From contig NZ_VIVK01000001.1 of assembly GCF_007828865.1 (NCBI RefSeq), forward strand, positions 3,844,001-3,908,000: a stretch of 64,000 nucleotides of DNA. Direction: 5' to 3'. The stretch comes from Kribbella amoyensis. GTDB lineage: Bacteria; Actinomycetota; Actinomycetes; Propionibacteriales; Kribbellaceae. The position numbers and the translations under genes are program-made. Each line of letters starts with the position of its first letter. Positions within the stretch are counted from its first letter, which is position 1. This document shows, one piece after another, positions 42,820-51,536 of this stretch. The notes beneath the pieces are model-generated. The model searched no databases and was not told the DNA's origin. It worked only from the letters and a program-made list of their open reading frames with translations.

Positions 42820-43484
42820 CAGACCGGCCACTCCAGTTCGTGGTACGCGGCGTCCCAGAACATCCACTCGTACCGGGTGGTGGTGGAGAAGTGCCGGAGG
42901 CAACGATCCCGCTCGGCCGGTCCGACTTCGGTGCCGAGCCGGTTAGTTACCCCCAGTACCGACTCTACGACCGCGTCGAACTCGGGGGAACCGTACGTCG
43001 CGATCCACTGCGCGTAGAGCGGGTCCGGCGACGACCGCTCGAGCAGGGCGCGGCCGACGTCGCGGTAGATCCAGTAGCAGGGCAGTACGGCGGCGACGGC
43101 CTCCGCGTACGTACCGGTCGCGCAGACCGCGGTCAGGTACGACATGTACGCCGTGGTCGTCGGGCCCGAGCCGGCCGTGTCGACGTCGGCCGAGGTGAGT
43201 CCGAGGGAGCCGAGCAGAGACGCGTGCAGTTCCCGCTCGACGTCGATCGCCTCTGCGGCGTGCCGGCAGAACATGCTGACCGCGTCCTCGTCGGTCGCGC
43301 GGGCGGCGACCAGCGCGAGCGCGCGGGAGTACGCGCGCAGGTAGTGGCTGTCCTGGATGACGAAGTACCGGAACTTCGCGTGCGGGAGCGTCCCGTCGGT
43401 CAGCCCGGTGATGAACGGATGCCGGACGATCTCCTCGTACACCTTGGCCGCGCCGTGCTCCCACAGGTCGGCGGAAAACGTCAT
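42819..43484 (-). CDS. tenA: TenA-family protein (thiaminase II, aminopyrimidine aminohydrolase)
   Basis: A 221-residue all-helical enzyme that salvages the pyrimidine part of thiamine. Residues matching the B. subtilis catalytic set are Asp45 (VIQDSHYL), Cys136 (VLPCYWIYRDVG) and Glu206 (YEWMFWDAAY), so activity is likely. GAGGAGCTGAGG precedes ATG 43484; a longer frame from 43541 would run over the promoter. Coupled to the FAD oxidoreductase downstream and divergent from an aminotransferase-like gene. No TPP riboswitch is visible in the short leader. Confidence 0.9.
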   Translation of the reverse strand: MTFSADLWEHGAAKVYEEIVRHPFITGLTDGTLPHAKFRYFVIQDSHYLRAYSRALALVAARATDEDAVSMFCRHAAEAIDVERELHASLLGSLGLTSADVDTAGSGPTTTAYMSYLTAVCATGTYAEAVAAVLPCYWIYRDVGRALLERSSPDPLYAQWIATYGSPEFDAVVESVLGVTNRLGTEVGPAERDRCLRHFSTTTRYEWMFWDAAYHELEWPV

Positions 43485-43576
43485 CCTCAGCTCCTCGTGC
43501 TCGACTGGGACGACCTTAACGAGCCCGGGCGCGCGATCCACGAGACGAAAGTCACGTCCCGGCCTTACCCTGAACC

Positions 43577-45343
43577 ATGGGGGAGCGTCCTGCCGCCGTC
43601 GACCCGGCGACCACCGAGCGTCCAGTCACCGTGGGTCCCACCATGCCGCCGGACACGCCCCTGTTGCGCCGGATCCGGGCCTCCGTGATCGGCGACGACC
43701 AGGTGATGCCCGGGCCGTACGGACCGCGCCGGGTCACCTACGCCGACTACACCGCGAGCGGCCGGGCGCTGACGTTCCTCGAGGACTTCCTCCGCGCCGA
43801 GGTGCTGCCGCGGTACGCGAACACCCACACCGAGTCGAGCGGGACCGGGCTGCAGACCACCCGGTTGCGCGAAGACGCCCGCCGGATCATCCACGACAGC
43901 GTCGGCGGCGACGACGAGACCGCGGTGATCTTCTGCGGCTCCGGGGCGACCGGCGCGATCGACAAGCTGATCGGCGTGCTCGGGCTGCGGATCCCGGCCG
44001 AGCTCGACGACCGGTACCACTTCCGCGACCAGATCCCGCCGCAGGACCGCCCGGTCGTCTTCATCGGGCCGTACGAGCACCACTCGAACGAACTGCCCTG
44101 GCGCGAGTCCATCGCCGACGTGGTGCTGATCGGGCAGGACTCCGACGGGCACATCGACATCCCGATGCTCGAGGCGAAGCTGACCGAGTACGCCGCCCGG
44201 CCGCTGAAGATCGGCTCCTTCTCGGCCGCCAGCAACGTCACCGGGATCGTCAGCAACACCCACCGTGTCTCGGCGCTGCTGCACCGGTACGGCGCGTTGT
44301 CGTTCTGGGACTTCGCCGCGGCCGCGCCGTACGTGGAGATCGACATGTACGGCGGTCGCGACCGGGACCCGCTGGCGTACAAGGACGCGATCTTCCTCAG
44401 TCCGCACAAGTTCATCGGTGGTCCCGGGACGCCCGGGGTCCTGGTGGCCCGGCGGGAGTTGTTGCGCAACCGCGTCCCCGACGTACCGGGTGGCGGCACG
44501 GTGGCGTACGTGAATCCGATCGAGCACCGGTACCTCGACGACCCCGTCCATCGCGAGGAAGGCGGCACGCCCGCGATCATCGGGTCGATCCGGGCCGGCC
44601 TGGTGTTCCAGCTGAAGCAGGCGGTCGGGATTGACGTGATCCGGGCGCACGAGGACGCGTACCTGCGCCGCGCCGTGGCCGCGTGGAAGCAGGAGCCGAA
44701 CCTGGAGATCCTCGGCAACCTGGACTCCGAGCGGCTGTCGATCGTGTCGTTCGTGGTGAAGGCACCGTCCGGGCGCTACCTGCACCACAACTTCGTCGTC
44801 GCGGTGCTGAACGACCTGTTCGGGATCCAGTCCCGCGGCGGCTGCTCGTGCGCGGGTCCGTACGGGCACACCCTGCTCGGCATCGACCTGGAACGGTCGC
44901 ACGAGTTCGCCGAGGAGATCGAGCACGGGTGTGAGGGGATCAAGCCGGGCTGGGTCCGGGTGAACTTCAACTACTTCATCTCCGAGGCCGTGTTCGCCTA
45001 CGTCGTCGAGGCGGTCCAGCTGGTCGCGCGGCACGGCTGGCGGCTGCTCGGCGACTACCGGTTCGACCCGTCCAACGGCCTGTGGCGGCACCACCGTGGT
45101 CCGGTCGAACCGCCGCTGCGGCTGTCCCAGGTCGGGTACGACGCCGACGGCAGCCTCCGGTACCCGCGGCACGGGGCGACCGCGCCGGAGTCGGCGTTGC
45201 GGGAGTACCTGGCCGAGGCCCGCGACCTGCTGGCCGCGTGCCGGTACGCGGGGACCGAGGCCGAGGGCCACGTCAACAGCGAGTTCGACCACCTGCGCTG
45301 GTTCGACCTGCCGAGCAGCTGCCTGGCCCCGGTCGTCCGCTGA
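43577..45343 (+). CDS. Class-V aminotransferase-fold PLP enzyme (cysteine-desulfurase-like)
   Basis: A 588-residue PLP enzyme, longer than typical NifS/SufS proteins (about 400) because of insertions and a C-terminal extension of about 120 residues. Fold-type I features: TASGRALTFLEDFL at the start, GSGATGAIDKLIG, the PLP lysine Lys278 in LSPHKFIGGPGTPG, and Cys423 and Cys425 in SRGGCSCAGPYGH at the place of the desulfurase catalytic loop. It may release sulfur from cysteine or act on another amino-acid substrate. Divergent from tenA with a 92-base gap; a link to thiamine or sulfur metabolism is only suggested by this. Confidence 0.85.
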   Translation: MGERPAAVDPATTERPVTVGPTMPPDTPLLRRIRASVIGDDQVMPGPYGPRRVTYADYTASGRALTFLEDFLRAEVLPRYANTHTESSGTGLQTTRLREDARRIIHDSVGGDDETAVIFCGSGATGAIDKLIGVLGLRIPAELDDRYHFRDQIPPQDRPVVFIGPYEHHSNELPWRESIADVVLIGQDSDGHIDIPMLEAKLTEYAARPLKIGSFSAASNVTGIVSNTHRVSALLHRYGALSFWDFAAAAPYVEIDMYGGRDRDPLAYKDAIFLSPHKFIGGPGTPGVLVARRELLRNRVPDVPGGGTVAYVNPIEHRYLDDPVHREEGGTPAIIGSIRAGLVFQLKQAVGIDVIRAHEDAYLRRAVAAWKQEPNLEILGNLDSERLSIVSFVVKAPSGRYLHHNFVVAVLNDLFGIQSRGGCSCAGPYGHTLLGIDLERSHEFAEEIEHGCEGIKPGWVRVNFNYFISEAVFAYVVEAVQLVARHGWRLLGDYRFDPSNGLWRHHRGPVEPPLRLSQVGYDADGSLRYPRHGATAPESALREYLAEARDLLAACRYAGTEAEGHVNSEFDHLRWFDLPSSCLAPVVR

Positions 45344-45355
45344 GTCTGCTGGCTT

Positions 45356-46051
45356 CTACGTCTGGGGCATCGCCGCCTCGCCGGTCCTGATCTCGGGCAG
45401 CTGCTCGCGGACCATGTACGCGCTGGCGCAGGTGATCCAGACGGCGGCCACCAGCAGCGGCACCGTGGTCATCAGGGTGCCACCGGCCGCGAACGTCCCG
45501 TCGGTCTCGAACACCCCGAACGCACCGGCGAACGACACCACGGCCGCACCCAGCGCGAGGTACCCGAGCCAGTTCGGCATCAGGCGGGTCCGCAGTACCC
45601 CGAGCCCGGCGGCCGCGAGCGGCAGGACCGCGGCGAATCCGATCAGCGTGGTGATGACGGCCGACCACTGGTACATCATCACCGTCATCGCGGGCTGCCG
45701 GTTCTCGACGCCGTACGCCACGGCCGCGCTCGCCGCCGCGTTCACGAAGATGGCGGCGCCGACCAGGACCGACCCGGCCAGCACGGCCATGTGCAGGTCG
45801 CTGCGCTCGTCCCGTTCCCGCAGCGCCTCGGCGAAGGCGGCCGCGAACCAGATGATCAACCCGGCCGCGGCGCTCCACAGCAGCGCCCCGGTGAGGATCG
45901 AGGCGCGGCCGTCGACCAGGTAGTTCCTGATCGCGTCCGCCGGCTCGTCGACGCCCGGCGCGGTGCCGGGCAGGAACTTCCCGAGCAGGGCCAGGACGAC
46001 GAACGCCAACCCGGCGATACCGCCCCACCGCAACTCATGTCGCTCGATCAT
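45356..46051 (-). CDS. Multi-pass membrane protein of unknown function (DUF4386-like)
   Basis: A 231-residue integral membrane protein with about six hydrophobic helices (IAGLAFVVLALLGKFLPG, ILTGALLWSAAAGLIIWFAA, MAVLAGSVLVGAAIFVNAAA and three more). Start ATG 46051 follows GGAGGTGTTCCCC; the frame runs on upstream without support. It converges with the aminotransferase-like gene with 12 bases between stops. The pattern resembles DUF4386-type proteins, but I am not certain. Confidence 0.75.
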   Translation of the reverse strand: MIERHELRWGGIAGLAFVVLALLGKFLPGTAPGVDEPADAIRNYLVDGRASILTGALLWSAAAGLIIWFAAAFAEALRERDERSDLHMAVLAGSVLVGAAIFVNAAASAAVAYGVENRQPAMTVMMYQWSAVITTLIGFAAVLPLAAAGLGVLRTRLMPNWLGYLALGAAVVSFAGAFGVFETDGTFAAGGTLMTTVPLLVAAVWITCASAYMVREQLPEIRTGEAAMPQT

Positions 46052-46256
46052 GGGGAACACCTCCAGCCAACGCGTCACAACCCGAGTGACGCCCTTACTG
46101 CCGATGTTCCGCCGTTCCCGGCCGCCGTCAAGAGCCGATTTCGGGGTGCTCCTGAGGGGGTCTGGCAGTACCGGGAAGGGTGGGTACTCCCGGCCGCCCG
46201 GGGTGGCTGGTTGGCTGGTGCCGTCGCATCGTCCCGGATCGGAAGGACCCCGAAAC

Positions 46257-47081
46257 ATGAGCACGTGGTTGATCACCGGCTGTTCCACCGGCCTGGGTCG
46301 CGCCCTCGCCGAAGCGGTCCTCGCGGCCGGCCACCAGGCGGTCGTCACGGCCCGCGACGCCGGTACGCTCGCCAGCCTGGCCGCAGAGTACCCGGAGACA
46401 GCCCTGGCGTTGCCGCTCGACGTGACCGACCGCGGCCAGATCGCGGCCACGGTGTCGCAGGCGGAGTCGCGGTTCGGCGGGGTGGACGTGCTGGTGAACA
46501 ACGCCGGCTACGGGTACCGCGCGGCCGTCGAGGAGGCGGACGAGGCCGACGTCGAGCAGTTGTTCGCGACGAACTTCTTCGGTGCCGTGGCCGTGATCAA
46601 GGCGGTCCTGCCGGGGATGCGCGCACGGCGTACCGGGGCGATCGTGAACGTGTCCTCGATAGGGGCCCGGATCTGCCCGCCTGGCTCGGGGTACTACGCC
46701 GCCTCGAAGGCTGCCCTGGAAGGGATGTCGGGCTCCCTGCGCAAGGAGGTCGAGCCGCTCGGCCTCACGGTCACCGTGGTGGAACCGGGTGGCTTCCGTA
46801 CCGACTTCGCCGGGCGCTCGCTGACCCAGTCGGCCGAGGCGCTGGCCGACTACGCGGCCACGGCCGGCCCACGGCGCAAGGAGAACGACACCGTCCACGG
46901 CACGCAACCAGGGGACCCGGCCAAGGCCGCAGCGGCGATCATCACAGCTGTCGAATCAGGTGAGCTGCCTGCGTTCTTGTTGCTCGGGTCCGATGCCCTT
47001 GGGGCGGTAACCGGCGTACTGGAGGCGGAGCGCGCGGAGATCGACCGATGGAGCAAGCTCACCTTGAGCACGGACTACTGA
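46257..47081 (+). CDS. SDR-family oxidoreductase
   Basis: A 274-residue classical short-chain dehydrogenase. TGCSTGLG binds the nucleotide, NNAG is present, and the catalytic set is Ser in NVSSIGA with YYAASK. The ending (LGVLEAERAEIDRWSKLT) is typical of the common oxidoreductase/SDR group annotated in actinobacteria. GGAAGGACCCCG precedes the ATG. Divergent from the membrane protein upstream with a 205-base gap. Substrate unknown. Confidence 0.9.
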   Translation: MSTWLITGCSTGLGRALAEAVLAAGHQAVVTARDAGTLASLAAEYPETALALPLDVTDRGQIAATVSQAESRFGGVDVLVNNAGYGYRAAVEEADEADVEQLFATNFFGAVAVIKAVLPGMRARRTGAIVNVSSIGARICPPGSGYYAASKAALEGMSGSLRKEVEPLGLTVTVVEPGGFRTDFAGRSLTQSAEALADYAATAGPRRKENDTVHGTQPGDPAKAAAAIITAVESGELPAFLLLGSDALGAVTGVLEAERAEIDRWSKLTLSTDY

Positions 47082-47142
47082 CCGGAATCGGACAATTCGC
47101 GGAATCCTTTGCTGGGAAGGGGTTTTCGGGCAGGAACTGTCG

Positions 47143-48675
47143 GTGGGCTTGGTTAGCTTGGTCGGCATGAAGGGGATCTGCGGGCGGCCGGGCTGGTCGA
47201 TGAGTGGCGGCGAGTTGCTGTCCACGCTCGACGCCGTGCAAGCCGAGATCGCCCGGCTGCAGACGTACCGGCTGGAGCTTCTGGCCGAGCTGGATTCCCG
47301 CGGTCACGCAGCCGAGGTCGGTGCGCGCGACACTGCCACCTTGATCGCGACGCGGCATCGGCTGGATCCTCGGGAGGTCCGGCGGGATCTCCGGTTCGCG
47401 CTGGCGTTGCCCAAGTACGACGCGGTTCGGGCCGCGTTGCCTTCTGCTGACGCTGACCTTGGTCCTGGGGAGCTCCATCCTGCGCAGGGGGAGGCGATCG
47501 TGGCGGCGTTGGAGAAGGTGCCGACGGCCGCGAAGGTTCCGGTGGAAACCCTGCGCGTCGCCGAATCCGAGCTGGTGAAGGCCGCCGCCGTCCTGAACCC
47601 GGCCGACCTCCGCCGCCTCGGCCGCAAGGTCCGCGACACCCTCGACCCGGACGGCCGCGAGCCGGACGAGGACCGCGCCCACGACGCCGAGGACCTCTGG
47701 CTCAAACCAGGGGCCCTCGGCATCGAATTCGGCGGCTACCTGGCCGGCGACAACGGCGAGCTCCTGCAAACGCTGATCTTCGCCGGCGCCAAACCCCACC
47801 AGACCCCGGAGGGCCGCCGCGATCCCCGCTCCCGCGGTAAGCGCCAGGCCGACGCCCTGACCGCAATCCTCACGACGGCCGCCGCGACCGGTACAGCCGT
47901 CCCCTCCCACGGCGGCATCCGCCCGCATGTGACCGTGACGATCAGCCTGGACGACCTGATCAGCGGCACCGGTACAGGCGACCTTGCCCACGGCAACACC
48001 CTCTCGGCAGCAGCAGTCCGTCGCCTGGCCTGCGACGCCGGCATCATCCCGCTCGTCCTCGGCGCGAACTCCGAACCCCTCGACCTCGGTACCCAGCACC
48101 GCTTCGTCACCCCGGCCCTCCGCCAAGCCCTCAACGCCCGCGACCGCGGCTGCGTGATCTGCGGCGCCCCACCAGCCATGTGCGAGGCTCATCACCTGAT
48201 CCACTGGGCCAACGGCGGCAAGACAGCCCTCACCAACCTCGCCCTGCTCTGCAAGCAGGACCACCACCAAGTCCACCGCGGCAACTACATCCTGGAAATG
48301 CACCAAGGCCGCCCCCGAGCAACCACCGGCCCCTGGACAACCCCCACAACCCCAGCACCAAACCGCCCACCCACCCCACAACCGACCGCCAACCGACAAC
48401 CCGCGGCCGGTGAGACGAGCACGGCCACCCCACGCCCCACCGCCAACGCGAGCCCCACCGGCGGTACCAACCGCACGGCCGCCTCGCGCCCCACCGCGAA
48501 CGCACGCCCCACCGGCGGTCGCAGGGACACGGCCAACCCGCGCCCCGCCGCGAACCGCCGGCCTGCCGCCACAACCGCCGCCACCACTGCGACGGCAACC
48601 AGCCACCCAGCCCACCGGAACCGCCCGCCCACCCGCACCAAACCCCCAAGACCACCCCCACCCACAACACCCTGA
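47143..48675 (+). CDS. DUF222 / 13E12-repeat protein with HNH endonuclease domain and low-complexity tail
   Basis: A 510-residue protein of the actinobacterial DUF222-HNH family, often present in many copies per genome. The DUF222 domain covers about residues 20-280. The HNH nuclease motif CVICGAPPAMCEAHHLIHW-NGGKTALTNLALLCKQDHHQVH lies near residues 345-385. The last 130 residues are a Pro/Thr/Ala/Asn/Arg-rich tail with PTANxRPT-like repeats, likely disordered. GTG 47143 (AGGAA six bases before) is chosen; ATG 47167 is possible. Role unproven; members are suspected of a link to mobile DNA. Confidence 0.9.
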   Translation: MGLVSLVGMKGICGRPGWSMSGGELLSTLDAVQAEIARLQTYRLELLAELDSRGHAAEVGARDTATLIATRHRLDPREVRRDLRFALALPKYDAVRAALPSADADLGPGELHPAQGEAIVAALEKVPTAAKVPVETLRVAESELVKAAAVLNPADLRRLGRKVRDTLDPDGREPDEDRAHDAEDLWLKPGALGIEFGGYLAGDNGELLQTLIFAGAKPHQTPEGRRDPRSRGKRQADALTAILTTAAATGTAVPSHGGIRPHVTVTISLDDLISGTGTGDLAHGNTLSAAAVRRLACDAGIIPLVLGANSEPLDLGTQHRFVTPALRQALNARDRGCVICGAPPAMCEAHHLIHWANGGKTALTNLALLCKQDHHQVHRGNYILEMHQGRPRATTGPWTTPTTPAPNRPPTPQPTANRQPAAGETSTATPRPTANASPTGGTNRTAASRPTANARPTGGRRDTANPRPAANRRPAATTAATTATATSHPAHRNRPPTRTKPPRPPPPTTP

Positions 48676-49172
48676 CCACCCAACGCGACCCTCGGCACCG
48701 CCCGCCCCGAGCCGGCCGCACGCTCCACCCTGCCCACCGCGCCCGAGCAATCCCCACGCCGGGAAGCAACCACCCGGCAGGAGGCACCCAGCACCGGCAC
48801 CTCCAACAAGCCGCTCAGACCCCGACCAAGGAGTTCGCCGGATCCAACCCGACCAGTCCGGCGTGTTCCCGGCCCCGGCGAGCGCGTGCGAGCCACTTGC
48901 CGCAGCCCGTCGAACCCACCACAGCCTGAACAGACCAGACTCCAACTCACCCGGACCTGAACTGGCCAGGATCCGTCCTGGCCGGAGCTGTTGGTTGCCC
49001 AGCGCACTGAACTCGGCCGCAGAGGGCGATCCCACCTGAGCGGCCTGCTGAGCTGACGTGCGCTGGCCGGACCGGGCTGGTCCAGGCGCGCGACACGACC
49101 GGGCTGGTTCCCGTGCGCTACACGGACCGGGACGGTTTACGTGCGCTGCACGGACCGGGACGTTCACGTGCG
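48676..49172. other. Gene-poor stretch with a GC-rich tandem repeat
   Basis: No supported gene. The right part holds imperfect tandem repeats (49058-49194). The left part continues the Pro-rich codon composition of the preceding tail, perhaps by decay or frame loss of a formerly longer tail. Confidence 0.5.
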
Positions 49173-49194
49173 CTAGGCGGACCGGGACGGGCCG
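49058..49194. repeat. Imperfect ~27-bp tandem repeats
   Basis: At least three clear units share the pattern CGTGCGCTNNNCGGACCGGGACG with a 27-base period, preceded by two more degenerate units. The last unit runs into the 3' end of the membrane-protein gene at 49173. Not coding. Confidence 0.7.
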
Positions 49195-49697
49195 GCGGCG
49201 GCTTGGGACCAGTCGAGTTCGTCGAGACCGGTGTCGAGGCGGGCGGCGTCGATGAATCGCCGACGCGAGAGCCAGTAGGTATCGCGCCACGCCCGGAACC
49301 GTTGTCCCTCGAGATCCTGCCCCCGCATCAAACCGTCACCTCGGAGGTGATCCCACAACGCGGCAGCCCGCGACGCCGGCAGCTCACTGGCCAGCAACCG
49401 AAGACTCTCCAGCCGAGCCTGCGCCTCCCGCGCTGACAAGAGCCGAACTTCGGCGACGGTTTCCTGCCGCGTCCTGCCATCCTCCCGATGCACCCGGCGC
49501 AGCTCGACGACCTGGGTGTAGAGGTCGTGAACAGCAGTAAGAAAGTCGACGTACGCATGCCGCCGAGCAGTAGCCAGCCGTTCCTCCGACTCGCGCCGGT
49601 AGGAGCTCCGTTGAGTCAGATAGGTACCGGCAACACCCACGATGGCGCCCAGCAAGGTCCCCAGGACGGCAATCAAAGACTCCACACCGACACCCAA
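49173..49697 (-). CDS. Small membrane-anchored coiled-coil protein
   Basis: A 174-residue protein with one N-terminal transmembrane helix (SLIAVLGTLLGAIVGVAGTYL, about residues 7-27) and a charged helical body rich in Arg, Glu and Leu (RESEERLATARRHAYVDFLTAVHDL). It starts at TTG 49697 or the following GTG. I recognise no family, though similar TM-plus-helix proteins are common in Streptomyces-type genomes. Codon use is typical of the window. Confidence 0.65.
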   Translation of the reverse strand: MGVGVESLIAVLGTLLGAIVGVAGTYLTQRSSYRRESEERLATARRHAYVDFLTAVHDLYTQVVELRRVHREDGRTRQETVAEVRLLSAREAQARLESLRLLASELPASRAAALWDHLRGDGLMRGQDLEGQRFRAWRDTYWLSRRRFIDAARLDTGLDELDWSQAAAGPSRSA

Positions 49698-50151
49698 CCA
49701 CCTCTTCGGCTCTCGCGCGTTGCCCCAGGCATCGCCTTGGCGTCACGAGGTCGGCCGCGGCGCGTTCGCGAGGTCGGCGACGCGCGGGTGTCGCGCCCAC
49801 GGTCCCGACCACCATCGCGACCGGGCGGCCTTGTTAAATCTGCCGCCGTGCCGCCGTGCCGCCGTGCCGCCGTGCCGCCGTGCCTCCCGCCGAGCCGAGC
49901 CGTCGTGCCGCCGGGTCGTGCCGTCGTGCCGTCGGGCGGACAAGCCGTCGTGCCGGCGCTGACCGGCGGGGATCAGCTCGCCGAGCTCGCAGCCGATGGT
50001 TTGCTGGAATCGCAAGTATTCGTGCGGTTGCGGGGGATTGCGGTGAGACTGAGCCGCAGGTAGAGCAAGCGCAGAGGCTGGACGAGTGAGCGCCGCGCAC
50101 CAGCCGGGTGAGTGGGCGAGCGCAGCGTGAGCGTGGAGCGAGGAGAGTTGG
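49698..50151. other. Gene-poor stretch with 8-bp tandem repeat
   Basis: No supported gene in 454 bases. It contains the TGCCGCCG repeat (49841-49884), followed by more degenerate copies up to about 49960. Confidence 0.5.
49841..49884. repeat. 8-bp tandem repeat TGCCGCCG, 5.5 copies
   Basis: Five perfect TGCCGCCG units and a half unit run from 49841 to 49884, with degenerate copies after it. Confidence 0.9.
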
Positions 50152-50646
50152 ATGCCGGGTAGGACTCGTCGTCGGCGGGATACGCCGCCGCCGCGGACTG
50201 GGCAGACTGAGGTCGAGACGTTGCGTGGGTTTCTCGACTACCTGCGGACGTCTGTTGCCGGGAAGGTCGAGGGTGCGCCTGAGGTGGAGGCGCGGGCCGC
50301 GGCTGTGCAGTCGGGGACGAATCTGCTCGGCCTGCTCAATCACCTGACGGCCGTCGAGAGCTGGCTCTTCCTCGGCGACGATGTGAAGGACTGGCCCTCG
50401 ACGTTCCACGCCGTACCGGAGGACAGCGTGGACGATGTCGTCGCTCGCTATCGGAAGACGGTTGATCAGGTGAACGAACTACTCGACACCTGTACCGATC
50501 TCGCCGCACCGGTTCCGCATTCCCAGCCAGGGCGGAAAGCACCGAGCCTCCGGTGGGCACTCACCCACATGATCGAGGAAACCGGCCGGCACGCAGGCCA
50601 CGCCGACATCCTGCGTGAACTGATCGACGGCTCCACCGGCCGCTGA
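50152..50646 (+). CDS. DinB/DUF664-family mycothiol-dependent-transferase-like protein
   Basis: A 164-residue four-helix-bundle protein. The metal-binding His residues expected of DinB-like folds are in LLNHLTAVESWLF and RWALTHMIEETGRHAGHADILREL, the latter being the classical DUF664 signature. Such proteins belong to the mycothiol/bacillithiol S-transferase group. Mycothiol is specific to actinobacteria, which supports the lineage guess. GAGGAGAGTTGG precedes the ATG. No operon partners. Confidence 0.88.
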   Translation: MPGRTRRRRDTPPPRTGQTEVETLRGFLDYLRTSVAGKVEGAPEVEARAAAVQSGTNLLGLLNHLTAVESWLFLGDDVKDWPSTFHAVPEDSVDDVVARYRKTVDQVNELLDTCTDLAAPVPHSQPGRKAPSLRWALTHMIEETGRHAGHADILRELIDGSTGR

Positions 50647-50752
50647 CCGCCCACCCATCCAACCGAAACCGACGACCAGCACCATCCGCGTGCAGCACGC
50701 TGCGAACCACCCTCTCCGGGTGTCGCATGGCGACGATCAGCACGGTCACACG

Positions 50753-50780
50753 ACTGACCGACTGACCGACTGACCGACTG
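50753..50780. repeat. 8-bp tandem repeat ACTGACCG, 3.5 copies
   Basis: Three perfect ACTGACCG units followed by a partial one, located between the DinB gene and the larger minisatellite. Confidence 0.85.
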
Positions 50781-50868
50781 AGCAGCTAGCCAGCCTCAGG
50801 CCGCCCGGAACGCCCCTCCGCGGCCCCGACATACGGCTAGACACGCAAGTGCATCCAGGTAGTCCGCC

Positions 50869-51060
50869 GGGCGGGCACCTACGCACGCAGGTAGTACGTC
50901 GGGCACGCACGTGTGCAGGTAGGTGGTACGCCGGGCGGGCACGTACGCACGCGGGTAGTACGTCGGGCACGGGCGTGTGTAGGCAGGTGGTACGCCGGGC
51001 GGGCACGTACGCACGCGGGTAGTACGTCGGGCACGGGCGTGTGCAGGCAGGTGGTACGCC
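50869..51060. repeat. 32/64-bp minisatellite
   Basis: Six 32-bp units alternate between two related types (B at 50869, 50933 and 50997; A at 50901, 50965 and 51029), making a 64-bp higher-order repeat. Type A contains GTAGGCAGGTGGTACGCC-like sequence, type B CGCACGCGGGTAGTACGTC. Copies 2 and 3 are nearly identical. Degenerate units flank both sides. Neither 32 nor 64 is a multiple of three and no gene fits. Confidence 0.9.
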
Positions 51061-51536
51061 GAGGCAGGAGTTGAGGCACGCAGGAGGTGCGTCGGGTACC
51101 CGGCCACTCAGCGAGGTGAGGCCCGCCGGGGGCGCAGGCTCCGCTTGCGTGCCAGAGGGGTGTGGCTGAAGGGCTAGCCCACGGGTGTGGATGGAGGGCG
51201 CGGATCGATTGGTGAGTGCGGCTCCGACAACTGAGCGGGCCGGGTGATGTCGAGGCTTGGGTTGACGGGCCACGTTGGGCGAGCGCTGCTCAACAAGACA
51301 ACCTGGTGCAGGTGCGGCAGCGCGCGGGCTCGGGTGGTCGAGCGTGCCTTCAGAGCGAGGTCACGAGGTCGCATGGAGACGTGCTGCCGGGCGGGAGGTA
51401 CGGCTCGGGTCGGATGGTCAGGCGGGTCGGCCGTGGGGGTGGGGATCGGCTGAATGCTTGCTCGGGCGGCCGGGTGTGCAGCCGAAAGCCGAGGATCAGC
51501 CGCAGGGCGCACCTCGGGCTGCGGTCTGGAGGTTTG

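Larger units (their letters stand above)
50647..51536. other. Long gene-poor stretch with two tandem repeats
   Basis: An 890-base region between a DinB gene and the LacI gene without a supported gene. It holds the ACTGACCG and 32/64-bp repeats. Bases 51061-51536 show nothing I recognise. Confidence 0.55.

Noticed and set aside
43485..43576. TPP riboswitch before tenA
   Set aside because: The 92-base gap is shared with a divergent gene and shows none of the conserved THI-box sequence.
50869..51060. CRISPR array
   Set aside because: Units are contiguous and all similar, with no unique spacers, and no cas gene is near.
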